DNA of 64,000 bases from Streptomyces xinghaiensis S187 (GCF_000220705.2 NZ_CP023202.1:4990501-5054500); one strand, 5' to 3'. Shown: positions 36,333 to 44,324, counted from the first letter of the stretch. Made by a program: numbers and translations. Notes: a model not told the origin generated them from the letters alone.

Positions 36333-36977
36333 ATGTCGAAACTCATGCGTGCACCACGCGAATGCGGCTCCTGGAACTGGGATCTCGAAGAAGTTGCCTC
36401 TCCGGGGCTCGAGTCCGCCCTTGCCACCGCCGGCCGCATGGCGGAGGTGCTGACGAGGTACGACATGCTCTTGCCGCACAAGATCGAGATTGACTGGTAT
36501 GTGGCCGGTCGGGGCGGTATTGGTGTCACGACGACCCTGGCTCTGACCTGCCCGCTGGAAGATCCGCTTCTGGCCGAGCGGGCTCGCGCCAGCCGCCCCA
36601 CCGGGTTTCCCGACGCCGAGATCGCAGAGATCTGCGTCATCGGCTCGGGGGTGTGGATCGATGAAGACGGACGTTCCCACCGTGAACCACGGCTCGTGGA
36701 GTTGTCCGTGGACCCGGCTCCGGTCGGTCTGTCCGCCGAGATGGCCGTCCACCATGACATCTGGGGCTGGTTCGACTTCGCGGGCCGACCGCACCCTGAG
36801 ATCCAGAAGCGCAACGCACCGCGCATGGAAGCAGCGCTGCGAGAGCTCAACGCGCTGTTGGGAGTGGCGGCGGAACCCGGCGAAATGACCTATTTCGGTT
36901 TCGCCACGGAGTTCGGTATCGGAACCCCCGATGCCCTGGAGGACGGTACAGGGCCGGATGTGACGGACAAACTGTGA
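36333..36977 (+). CDS. Candidate immunity protein for toxin A (first)
   Basis: 214 residues from ATG 36333; its AAGGA site overlaps the toxin stop, so it is coupled to the toxin. It is a soluble protein with a Trp-rich N-terminus (CGSWNWDLEE) and an acidic character overall. I do not recognise a family. Position directly behind a toxin tip and reduced GC, like that tip, make immunity the natural guess. No counterpart follows toxin B. It overlaps the next gene by 4 bases (GTGA). Confidence 0.6.
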   Translation: MSKLMRAPRECGSWNWDLEEVASPGLESALATAGRMAEVLTRYDMLLPHKIEIDWYVAGRGGIGVTTTLALTCPLEDPLLAERARASRPTGFPDAEIAEICVIGSGVWIDEDGRSHREPRLVELSVDPAPVGLSAEMAVHHDIWGWFDFAGRPHPEIQKRNAPRMEAALRELNALLGVAAEPGEMTYFGFATEFGIGTPDALEDGTGPDVTDKL

Positions 36978-37804
36978 CCGGTGGGCACAGGGCGACGGAT
37001 CTCTCGGCGGGGAGGGTGAATGGCGCTTCTGAGGCGACAGCGCTTCTCGGTATGGATTTCGACGACAGGCCGACGAGTGACCCCGAAGATGTGATCTATG
37101 GTGGTTTGGACGATCCAACTCATCGCGAACGGGTGCCAGGGCTTGTGGAGTTGATGGGCGACGCCGCCGCTCCGCAACGTGAGCGCTTCCTTGCCTGTGT
37201 CGCCCTGACGACCTGGGGCGAGGAAGCCGGGTACAGGTCTGTGATCGAGGCTGCGGCCGACCCGGGGAAGGTCCCGTGGTACGAGATCCTCATCGATCGC
37301 AAGTTCTCGGTGGACAACACCTTTGCGCAACTCGCCGTCGCCGTCGCCGACAGCGATGACATCGCCCCGGAGAAGGGCACTGCGGACTGCCGGATCGCTG
37401 CCTTCCGGGCCTTGGCGAGAATCGCCGACCGCGAGTACTTCGATGACAAACTCGGTGAGATCCTGGACCGTGACACGGTCACGGCCGTATTGGGCGACAT
37501 CGAAGACGTGGTGGAACGAGGAGTTGCTTCACTCTCCGTGGGGAGGCCGACTCGCTTCGATCTCGCCACGCAACTCGTTGACTTGGCGGCTGCAGTCGCG
37601 AGCGTCGACGGCCCCCAAGCGGTCGAACTGGCCATCCCTGTGTTGAGTGCGGCGGCGCATCACCGGCCACTGGTGCATGCGCTCACCATCGTTCACCGTG
37701 TGCCCGGCCCGGAGGGCGAGCAGTTCGGTGAGTACTTGATGGCGGTGGGGGATGAGAAGGTGCGGCAACAGGCGAAGCGGGCGTTGGAGGCCCGGGGGAA
37801 GTGA
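36974..37804 (+). CDS. Second candidate immunity protein, HEAT-like
   Basis: 276 residues from GTG 36974, overlapping the previous stop; an internal ATG at codon 27 (MDFDDRPT) is an alternative start. Paired helices rich in Ala/Leu and acidic residues recur, and the C-terminal EKVRQQAKRALEARGK looks like the last HEAT-type helix. HEAT-like immunity proteins are known in polymorphic toxin systems and protect against nuclease toxins, among others. Function here is inferred from position. It is the last gene of cassette A. Confidence 0.6.
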   Translation: MTGGHRATDLSAGRVNGASEATALLGMDFDDRPTSDPEDVIYGGLDDPTHRERVPGLVELMGDAAAPQRERFLACVALTTWGEEAGYRSVIEAAADPGKVPWYEILIDRKFSVDNTFAQLAVAVADSDDIAPEKGTADCRIAAFRALARIADREYFDDKLGEILDRDTVTAVLGDIEDVVERGVASLSVGRPTRFDLATQLVDLAAAVASVDGPQAVELAIPVLSAAAHHRPLVHALTIVHRVPGPEGEQFGEYLMAVGDEKVRQQAKRALEARGK

Positions 37805-37881
37805 TGCACCAATTCACTTCCGTCCATCCTGGCATGGGGACGAGGACAGGTGTGATCAAGCCGGGATGGGTGTCCTGATCA

Positions 37882-38318
37882 TCAGCCCAGATCTGCCAGG
37901 AACGGCACCGCCGCACCCGGGCTCGGGGCTGTCAGGGGCAGGCGGGTGACCCCGCCGTCTTCCGCCGGGACGATGAGATCCGGGACGTGGTGCTCCAGGA
38001 AGCGGAGTTGGCCGATCGGTCCCGGGGTGCCGGTGTGGGCGGCCAGGTGCTTGAGAAGGAAGTGCAGGTCCTGGAACTGGTCGGGGTGGAGCTCCTGCCG
38101 CGCCGTCAGCGACCAGCCGCGCGGGCTCTCGGCGAGTTCGCCGATCAGCACTCCGCCGATGCGGGAGGCCGGCCCCGGGCGGCGAGCAGAGGTTCGTCGT
38201 CCGTGGCCCCGTCCGGCCAGGGCTCCAGGCCCAGTTGCCTGCGGAGCCGGGTGAAGGTGTCGGCGGGGGCGCTCGCGGTGAGGTCCAGATGGAGCTGCAA
38301 CTCGTACACGTCGCTCAT
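37882..38318 (-). pseudogene. Frameshifted conserved hypothetical gene between cassettes
   Basis: From ATG 38318 one frame reads MSDVYELQLHLDL... to LLAARG and stops at 38145. A second frame continues the same protein (RIGGVLIGELAESPRGWSL...) to 37882. The join is in a GCCCGGGGCC run near 38170, consistent with loss of one base. The pieces together resemble a ~145-residue Streptomyces hypothetical protein I recognise only by pattern. It lies opposite to the toxin genes and separates the two cassettes. It is either a true pseudogene or a sequencing error. Confidence 0.6.
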
Positions 38319-38481
38319 GGGCGGAAGCGTAGGTGGACGGAGGGGCGCCGGTGCTGACCGGCCTTTCTCATGCGGCGGTGCTGCGGCAGCGTCGGAGCGC
38401 AGCCGGTACGAGCCGGGCCCCCGCCGGGAGCGAGGAAGCAGGGTGCAACGTACGGGACTCCCGGGAACCGCGAGGTGAGTG

Positions 38482-38541
38482 GGCCGCGTCTACACGGCCG
38501 TTGGCAGGTGCTGCGGACGGTTGGTATACGTAGACGCGGCC
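38482..38541. repeat. 12-bp inverted repeat upstream of cassette B
   Basis: GGCCGCGTCTAC (38482-38493) and GTAGACGCGGCC (38530-38541) are perfect inverted copies, 36 bases apart. The right arm contains GTAGACG, also found at 32473-32479 before cassette A. Confidence 0.6.
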
Positions 38542-38588
38542 TGAACTGGCGTTTGTGTGGGATGTGTGAGCAAAACGGGGGTGAGCTG

Positions 38589-38921
38589 GTGAAGTTCGAT
38601 ATGGGCAGTACGGCGCTGTCGTCTCTGGTGTCGAATACTCAGGGGTCTTCGGATGATCTGGGTGGTTTGATCCGGATGTTGATCGCTGCTGCGGAGCCGT
38701 TGGAGGGGAAGTTCAATGGTGCGGGGAAGGCGGCGTTCGATCAGTTCAAGGCGAGTTCGGATGAGGTGACGGCGGCGTTGAATTCGTCGTTGCAGGCGAT
38801 TCTGGGTGGTCAGTCGGGGATGGATCAGTCGTTCGGTACGGGTGATCAGGAGTCGGCGGACAATGCGCGGCAGCAGATGTCGGCGGCGAATTTTGATGCT
38901 GCTCGTTTCGGCGGGCGTTGA
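38589..38921 (+). CDS. Esx/WXG100-like protein, cassette B gene 1
   Basis: 110 residues from GTG 38589, same protein and same DNA as 32516-32848, with the same missing Trp at the WXG turn. Only the DNA before position 38575 differs, so each copy has its own promoter region. With two identical genes the encoded protein cannot distinguish the two toxins, so any pairing specificity must come from elsewhere. Confidence 0.75.
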   Translation: MKFDMGSTALSSLVSNTQGSSDDLGGLIRMLIAAAEPLEGKFNGAGKAAFDQFKASSDEVTAALNSSLQAILGGQSGMDQSFGTGDQESADNARQQMSAANFDAARFGGR

Positions 38922-38939
38922 GTAGTCGGGGGGTTGGTT

Positions 38940-39248
38940 GTGGCGAATCAGGATCGCCGGTCGTATGACACGGGTGCGTCGTCGGAGGTGCAGGGTTCGC
39001 TGTCCTCGATCGTGGGGCAGTTGGAGCGTGTGCTGGGTGAGCGTGATCGTGCGGTGAAGTCGGCGATGGCGGACTTCCAGGCCGATGGTGTGTCGGATCT
39101 GTATCACGACAAGGAAGCGCGGTGGAACACGGCCGCGAACGAGGTGCGGTCGATCATTCAGCTGGTGCGGTCGACGTTGGAGCAGAACGACGGGACGGCG
39201 CAGGCGACGCTGGCGAAGGCGAAGGCCGCCGTCGACAACATCGGCTGA
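38940..39248 (+). CDS. Esx-like (ESAT-6 type) protein, cassette B gene 2
   Basis: 102 residues from GTG 38940, identical in DNA and protein to 32867-33175, including W-N-T at the helical turn and YHDKE. It is followed by a 156-base non-coding gap before gene 3, longer than the 101 bases in cassette A and unrelated to it. Confidence 0.75.
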   Translation: MANQDRRSYDTGASSEVQGSLSSIVGQLERVLGERDRAVKSAMADFQADGVSDLYHDKEARWNTAANEVRSIIQLVRSTLEQNDGTAQATLAKAKAAVDNIG

Positions 39249-39261
39249 GTACGGGAGCGTT

Positions 39262-39280
39262 CGGCCGCCGCTTGCGGCCG
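39262..39280 (+). terminator. Hairpin between gene 2 and gene 3, cassette B
   Basis: CGGCCGC-CGCTT-GCGGCCG: a 7-bp stem starting 13 bases after the gene 2 stop. It is shorter than, and unrelated to, the hairpin at the same place in cassette A. Confidence 0.5.
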
Positions 39281-39395
39281 TGACCGGATCAGTGGCGCGG
39301 CTCGGTCGCCGGTCGCCGCGCATCACCGTAAGCGCAGTAGCCGCAGCATCGCCGCCGGGAGGAACCGCTTCCGGCGGGCGGGCAATTCGCGAACA

Positions 39396-40831
39396 GGGGT
39401 CGTTGTGTCGGGCTGGGATATCGACGTGAGCGGTGTCCAGGGGGTTCTCTCCAAGACGGGTGAGGTGGCGGGGAAGCTGGAGACGCAGGCTTCTTCGTAC
39501 TCGGATCACATGGAGAGTGCGGCGTCGTCGGCGGGGACGATTGCGGGCGGTGGTGAGGCTCCGGAGATGGGTCTGGTGGGGGCGGCGCTGGCGGAGTTCG
39601 CGATGAAGACGCAGGACGATCTGATGTTCGTCGGGGCGCGTGCGGGCAAGTCGATGACGGGTGCGGTGGACGCCGTGAAGGCGTACAACCAGGGTGACCT
39701 GGACATGGCCGCGGCCGCGCAGCGCGAGGCTCTCAAGGCTCCGGATCTGGCGGCATTGAAGGCCCAGGCGCAGAACAACGCCGGCGGCAACGGCAGTCAC
39801 GGCCAGCAGGTGCCGATGTGATCAAGCCCGAGGCGATACCCCAGTTCACCGGTGATCTGGAGCAGTTGGAGAAGGACGCCACCGGCCTGGGCAATGACGC
39901 TGACGACATCCGGGAGACGGGCAAGGGCGTCCACACCCAGTTCCAGGGGCTTTCCGCGTTCTATACGGCTCCGGAGGCGGAGGCGTTGTTCGCGTCGACG
40001 AAGCCGGTGCAGGACCGGGCGGATGAGTTCGCCGATGATCTGGAGAAGGTCAAGTCGGCGTTGGACGAGTACGCCGCCGAGGTGCGTCCCCTGGTCGCGA
40101 AGCTGAAGCAGCTCAAGGCCGATGCTGCCGCGTTCGTCGCCAGTGTGGAGGGCGATGACGAGTGGAAGTACGACGGCGACAAGATCGATGAGCACAACGC
40201 TCTGCAGTCCGATGTGACGGCCACCGTCGCGGCGTTCTGGGAGGCGGAGCGCACCGCGGCGAACAAGATCACGGCGCTGGTGGGCGGCACCCAGTACCGG
40301 GCGAATGACGGCTCGGACGGCAAGAACATGTACGGGTTCTCGGCCGATGACATGAAGGACGCCGAAGTCCCGTGGGGGACGGCGGAGAACGAGAAGTACC
40401 ACTGGTATGAGGTCCACCAGCACATCAAGAGCTTTGTGTGGGACGGCCTGATCGTCGACGGGGTCTGGGGCACCATCAAGGGCCTGGGCACCCTGGTGGG
40501 GTTCGACGGCTGGGACGCGATGAAGGATGCCTGGAAAGGCCTGGGCATGCTGGTGGTTGGCACCGCCCTCTACACCTCCCCCCTCGCCTACGCCGTCCCC
40601 GACTCCGCTCTCCCGCAGTGGATGAAGGACTCCAAGCAGGTGGCCAAGGAAGCCGGCAAGGCGATGCTGGCCTGGGACACCTGGAAGGAGAACCCGGCCC
40701 GCGCGGCCGGGGCCGTCACCTTCAACGTCCTGACCACCGCCACCGGCGTCGGCAACGTCGCCAAGGGCGGTACGGCGGCAAAGGCCGCGGCGCTCGTCAG
40801 CAAGACCGGGAAGGTCATCGACCCGATGACC
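39396..40831 (+). repeat. Direct repeat 2, copy B
   Basis: Gap-free counterpart of 33268-34703 covering gene 3 and the toxin trafficking domain. Confidence 0.85.
39405..39821 (+). CDS. DUF6507-like small protein, cassette B gene 3
   Basis: 138 residues from GTG 39405 (GGGG upstream). It differs from the cassette A copy by one visible residue (QREALK for QKEALK) plus a few silent changes, and keeps the YNQGD motif. Its stop overlaps the start of toxin B, as in cassette A. Because it is nearly identical in both cassettes, it most likely recognises the shared N-terminal domain of the toxins rather than their tips. Confidence 0.75.
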   Translation: MSGWDIDVSGVQGVLSKTGEVAGKLETQASSYSDHMESAASSAGTIAGGGEAPEMGLVGAALAEFAMKTQDDLMFVGARAGKSMTGAVDAVKAYNQGDLDMAAAAQREALKAPDLAALKAQAQNNAGGNGSHGQQVPM

Positions 40832-42151
40832 TATGTCGCGGGAGCGGCCGGCAAGGTCACCAAGATCTCGGACGTGCTCGGCGGGCTCAAGAACATGTTC
40901 CCCGAGAAGATGCCCGAGCTGCCGAACATGGCGAACATGCCGGACGGCACGGTCAAGCTCCCGGACGGCTCGCTGCTCTCGCCCGACGGCACCCTCAGGC
41001 TGCCCGACGGTACGGTGAACGTCCCCAACTCCTCAGCTCTGCCCAACGGTTCGCTGCTGCCCGACGGCTGGACGGCCGACCCGCACACCGCCCCGTCCGC
41101 CGCGCCCGCGCACACTCCGGCGCCGACCCCGGCCCTGGCCCACGCGGGCGCCCCCGATCCGGGCTTCCCTCGCCGGTCCGACACCCCCGACACCCTGTTT
41201 CCGTCGGCACACGGGGACGCCCTGCCGCCCGGCGGCGTCATCGACCACACCTTCGGCGGCCACGGCAGTCACGGCGGCCCCGCCGACTCCGCCGCGCACC
41301 ACGCGGATTCCGCCACCCACACCGACCCGGCCCATCACACCGACTCGGCCCATCACACCGACCCGGCTCACACCACCGACCCCGCAGCCCCCGCCCCCGA
41401 CCCCGGCGGCCCGAACGGCCCTGGCGGCGGCGGATCCGTCGACCCGCCGTACACCCATGCCGGCGACCCGCCCGGCACCCCGGCGGGTGCCGTCGACCCG
41501 CTGCCGGACCCGGCCGACTGGGACAACCTCACCCCGGAGGAGATGCACCGCCTCGCCTCCTGGGAGGTCTCGCAGGGCACCGTGCCCTTCGTCAACGACG
41601 CCGACGCGGCCCGCTACGGCGCCGCCTACTGGAACGACTACGCGGACAGCCTGTCGCCCTCCCAGAAGGAGGCGTTCCTCGACTACACGAAGGAGACCAA
41701 CCCCGGCGGCGTCACCTACCACGAGATCAACGGCTTCCTGCGCGGCGACAGCGCCTACGACACCCCGGCCGTCCGGCACGACATCGCCGAGATCGACCGG
41801 GCCATGGCCGCCCGGCCCGTCCCCGAGGACGTCATGGTGGTGCGCGGCACCGGACTCGGCCACCTCAACCTCTCCTCACCGCTGGAGATGGAGGGCCGGG
41901 TCTTCGACGACGGCGCCTACATGTCGACCTCCCTCGGCGACCAGCCGGTCTCGGCCTTCGCGGGCAAGGAGGCCGTCCTGCATCTGCGGGTCCCGCAGGG
42001 CACCCCGGCGACCTGGGTCGAGCGGGTCTCGGCCTTCGGCGGCGGTGAGCGCGAACTCCTGCTCGCCCGCGGCTCGGCATTCAAGGTGACCAGGGTTTTC
42101 TGGGACAATGGCCAGTGGCAGGTCTACGGCGAGATCCTGCCGAGGCCGTAA
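39818..42151 (+). CDS. T7SS polymorphic toxin B, C-terminal ADP-ribosyltransferase
   Basis: 777 residues. Residues 1-~338 match toxin A closely. PDG-type repeats (LPDGTVKLPDGS) lie at ~375-415, and a His/Asp/Thr-rich repeat (TDPAHHTDSAHHTDPAH) at ~495-525. The C-terminal ~190 residues form an ADP-ribosyltransferase of the R-S-E class: Arg676 (VVRGTG), Ser703-Thr-Ser705 (YMSTS) and Glu744-x-Glu746 (GERELLL). The ExE form is typical of arginine-specific enzymes, including VIP2-like actin-modifying toxins. It would transfer ADP-ribose from NAD+ to a target protein in a competitor or host cell. GC is high throughout, unlike the tip of toxin A. Confidence 0.85.
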   Translation: MIKPEAIPQFTGDLEQLEKDATGLGNDADDIRETGKGVHTQFQGLSAFYTAPEAEALFASTKPVQDRADEFADDLEKVKSALDEYAAEVRPLVAKLKQLKADAAAFVASVEGDDEWKYDGDKIDEHNALQSDVTATVAAFWEAERTAANKITALVGGTQYRANDGSDGKNMYGFSADDMKDAEVPWGTAENEKYHWYEVHQHIKSFVWDGLIVDGVWGTIKGLGTLVGFDGWDAMKDAWKGLGMLVVGTALYTSPLAYAVPDSALPQWMKDSKQVAKEAGKAMLAWDTWKENPARAAGAVTFNVLTTATGVGNVAKGGTAAKAAALVSKTGKVIDPMTYVAGAAGKVTKISDVLGGLKNMFPEKMPELPNMANMPDGTVKLPDGSLLSPDGTLRLPDGTVNVPNSSALPNGSLLPDGWTADPHTAPSAAPAHTPAPTPALAHAGAPDPGFPRRSDTPDTLFPSAHGDALPPGGVIDHTFGGHGSHGGPADSAAHHADSATHTDPAHHTDSAHHTDPAHTTDPAAPAPDPGGPNGPGGGGSVDPPYTHAGDPPGTPAGAVDPLPDPADWDNLTPEEMHRLASWEVSQGTVPFVNDADAARYGAAYWNDYADSLSPSQKEAFLDYTKETNPGGVTYHEINGFLRGDSAYDTPAVRHDIAEIDRAMAARPVPEDVMVVRGTGLGHLNLSSPLEMEGRVFDDGAYMSTSLGDQPVSAFAGKEAVLHLRVPQGTPATWVERVSAFGGGERELLLARGSAFKVTRVFWDNGQWQVYGEILPRP

Positions 42152-42211
42152 CCGATGAGCAGGCGGGACACCGCACCGGAAACGCGGCCGAAGCGGGAGA
42201 AGGGGGCACAC

Positions 42212-42613
42212 ATGGGAACGGATCCGCGCGCGGTACCGCGGTTCACGGAGGACCTGCGGCTGAAGCAGACCGGCGGCCCCGCGGTCTACCACCACACCAC
42301 CGGCAAGCCGGTCCGCTATCTGACGGTCGCCAACGACCGCAGCGGCGTGATCGGTTACCTCTGGGCCAACGACGAGGACGGCGCCGCCGGCTGGGAACCC
42401 CGCCCCGCCGCGGGCGGTGACGCCTTCAACGGCGCCCGGCCGTGGCTCGCGAGGCTCCGGGACGCCAGGTCCCGCGAACTGCCGCCCACCGCGGCCCTGC
42501 GCGAGATCGCCGCGGAGCCCCCCGCCGAGGACGCGCCCAGCGCCGTCGTCCCCGGGCCGCTCGCCGAGGCGCCGAGTCTGGCCGCCCTGCGCGACCTCGC
42601 CGCGAGCGGCTGA
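42212..42613 (+). CDS. Hypothetical protein behind toxin B, immunity candidate
   Basis: 133 residues from ATG 42212, chosen because AAGGGGG lies just upstream; an in-frame ATG at 42155 has no site. The N-terminal half is a compact beta-rich region (PAVYHHTTGKPVRYLTVAND, GVIGYLWANDEDG) and the C-terminal half is Pro/Ala-rich helical. There is no signal peptide or membrane segment. It could be the immunity partner of the ADP-ribosyltransferase, or a conserved accessory protein of the T7SS; the sequence alone does not decide. It lies 13 bases before the next gene. Confidence 0.6.
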   Translation: MGTDPRAVPRFTEDLRLKQTGGPAVYHHTTGKPVRYLTVANDRSGVIGYLWANDEDGAAGWEPRPAAGGDAFNGARPWLARLRDARSRELPPTAALREIAAEPPAEDAPSAVVPGPLAEAPSLAALRDLAASG

Positions 42614-42626
42614 GGGCGCGGCGGTC

Positions 42627-42899
42627 ATGGCCACCAAGGACTACGACAGCCAGCTCCTGGAGTCCGTCTCCGTACGCCGCCGCCGGATGCGGGACGCCCT
42701 CCTCTACGGCCCGCAGCGCGCGCGGCGCACGGCCGACGAACGGCTCGGCAAGCTCTTCGCCGGCATCGCCATCGCGGCGGTGATGTGCGCGGGCTGCGTC
42801 GGCTGGTCGTTCATCCAGGGCAAGCTGGCGGACCAGAAGGCCGACAAGCGCGGGCAGAGCTCCTCGCCCGCGGTCGTCGGCCCGGAACCGAAGCGGTGA
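42627..42899 (+). CDS. Single-pass membrane protein of the T7SS locus
   Basis: 90 residues from ATG 42627. A basic N-terminal region (VRRRRMRDALLYGPQRARR) precedes one membrane helix (LFAGIAIAAVMCAGCVGWSFI) and a short charged, Ser-rich outer tail. The arrangement resembles the N-terminal anchor of EccB without its large periplasmic domain. That similarity is structural only. It directly precedes eccD and is likely a small subunit or remnant of the secretion complex. Confidence 0.65.
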   Translation: MATKDYDSQLLESVSVRRRRMRDALLYGPQRARRTADERLGKLFAGIAIAAVMCAGCVGWSFIQGKLADQKADKRGQSSSPAVVGPEPKR

Positions 42900-42918
42900 A
42901 CCGGTGATATCCCGATGG

Positions 42919-42924
42919 TAGGTT
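42919..42924 (+). promoter_or_regulatory. -10 element, leaderless eccD
   Basis: TAGGTT ends 7 bases before GTG 42932 with no ribosome binding site. This would give the secretion-machine genes their own promoter, separate from the toxin cassettes. Confidence 0.45.
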
Positions 42925-42931
42925 CGATCAA

Positions 42932-44284
42932 GTGGTGAGCATGGGGGCGCGGAGCACGGAACTCAGCAGGGTCACCCTGGTCGGTGAGCGGAGGCGGGTC
43001 GATCTCGTCCTGCCGTCCGACGAGCCGGTCGGCAGGCTGCTGCCGGACGTGATCCAGCTGCTGGACGACCGGGTGGCCGCCCGGCCCGAACTGCGCCGGC
43101 TGGTCACGGCCTCCGGCGCCGTACTGCCGCTGGACTCCACCCTCGCGTCCTCCGAGGTGCGCGACGGAGCCGTCCTCCGGCTGGTCCGCGCGCAGGACGC
43201 GCCTGCCGCGCCCGTGGTGCACGACGTCACCGACGAGGTCGCCGAGGATCTGGATCTGCGTGCCTGGCGCTGGCGGCCCGTGGCCCGCCGCGCCACCGCG
43301 GGCGCCGCGACCGTCGGCTTCGCCGTCACCGCGGCACTGCTCGCCCGGGACGCCTTCGACAAGTCCGCCGTCGCCGGGGCCCTGTTCGCGCTGACGGTGC
43401 TGCTCGCGGCCGCCGGGGCGCTCGCCGCCCGGCTCGGCGGCGGCAACCGCGGACTGGCCACCACGCTCCTTCTCGCCGCCGGCGCGCTCGGCCTGCTGGC
43501 CGCCTGGACGGCCGCCGACGCGCAGTCCTGGACGGCGGAGGCGCGGCTCGCCGGCGTCACCGCGGCGGTCGTCCTCACCCTGCTGCTGCTCGGGCTGTTC
43601 ACCCCGGTCGGACGGGGCGGACTCATCGGCGCGGCCGCCGCGTTCGCCACCACCGGCATCTGGCTGCTGACCGGCGCCCTGCAGGACGAGCCGGCCCGGG
43701 TCGGCGCCGTGCTGGGCGTGGTCTCCGTCGTCGTCCTCGGCCTGCTGCCGCGGCTCGCCTTGATGGCCGCCGGGCTCACCGCGCTGGACGACCGCCGCTC
43801 CGCGGGGGCCTCCGTCAGCCGGCACCAGGTCGACACCGCGCTGGCCGCCGCGCACCGCGGGCTGGCGCTGGCGACGACCGTCACCGCCGTGTCCGTCACC
43901 GCCGCCGGGCTGCTCGCCTCCACCGTGTCGAACCCGTGGGCGATCTCGCTGACCGCGGTGCTCGCGCTCGTGCTGGCCTCGCGCTCGCGGGCCTTCCCGC
44001 TCGTGGCCGAGGTCGTGGTGCTGCTGGGCGCCGCCTCCGTGCTGCTGGTGCGGCTGGTGACGCTCTGGATCGACTCGCTGGACGGCGCTCCGTCCGGGCC
44101 GCTGGGCCTGCTGGCCCTGGCCGCGCTGCTGCCGGTGGGCGTGCTCGCCGTCCAGCCGCCGGAGCACGTACGGGTGCGGCTGCGGCGCTTCGTCGACTTC
44201 ATCGAGTCGGTCGGTGTCATCGCGCTCTTCCCGCTCGCCGTCGGTGTGTTCGGGGTCTACGGACGACTGCTCAACGCGTTCTGA
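42932..44284 (+). CDS. eccD: T7SS membrane protein EccD
   Basis: About 450 residues. Residues 1-~95 form a ubiquitin-like YukD domain (RVTLVGERRRVDLVLPSD). After a linker come about 11 hydrophobic helices to the C-terminus. EccD builds the central pore ring of the ESX membrane complex. The start is uncertain: GTG 42932, GTG 42935 or ATG 42941 are all possible; a leaderless transcript from the nearby -10 favours the first. It belongs to one run with the EspI-like ATPase and EccC. Confidence 0.85.
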   Translation: MVSMGARSTELSRVTLVGERRRVDLVLPSDEPVGRLLPDVIQLLDDRVAARPELRRLVTASGAVLPLDSTLASSEVRDGAVLRLVRAQDAPAAPVVHDVTDEVAEDLDLRAWRWRPVARRATAGAATVGFAVTAALLARDAFDKSAVAGALFALTVLLAAAGALAARLGGGNRGLATTLLLAAGALGLLAAWTAADAQSWTAEARLAGVTAAVVLTLLLLGLFTPVGRGGLIGAAAAFATTGIWLLTGALQDEPARVGAVLGVVSVVVLGLLPRLALMAAGLTALDDRRSAGASVSRHQVDTALAAAHRGLALATTVTAVSVTAAGLLASTVSNPWAISLTAVLALVLASRSRAFPLVAEVVVLLGAASVLLVRLVTLWIDSLDGAPSGPLGLLALAALLPVGVLAVQPPEHVRVRLRRFVDFIESVGVIALFPLAVGVFGVYGRLLNAF

Positions 44285-44324
44285 GCCACGGGACGCGGGA
44301 CAACGCCTCTGAGGGGGGATACGG

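Larger units (their letters stand above)
38575..39248 (+). repeat. Direct repeat 1, copy B (674 bp, perfect)
   Basis: Identical to 32502-33175 by eye. It is in direct orientation, so recombination between the copies would delete about 6.1 kb carrying toxin A, its immunity candidates and the frameshifted gene. Confidence 0.9.

Noticed and set aside
38145..38185. Programmed ribosomal frameshift in the gene at 37882-38318
   Set aside because: No slippery heptamer or downstream structure is visible; a one-base loss in a GC run is simpler.
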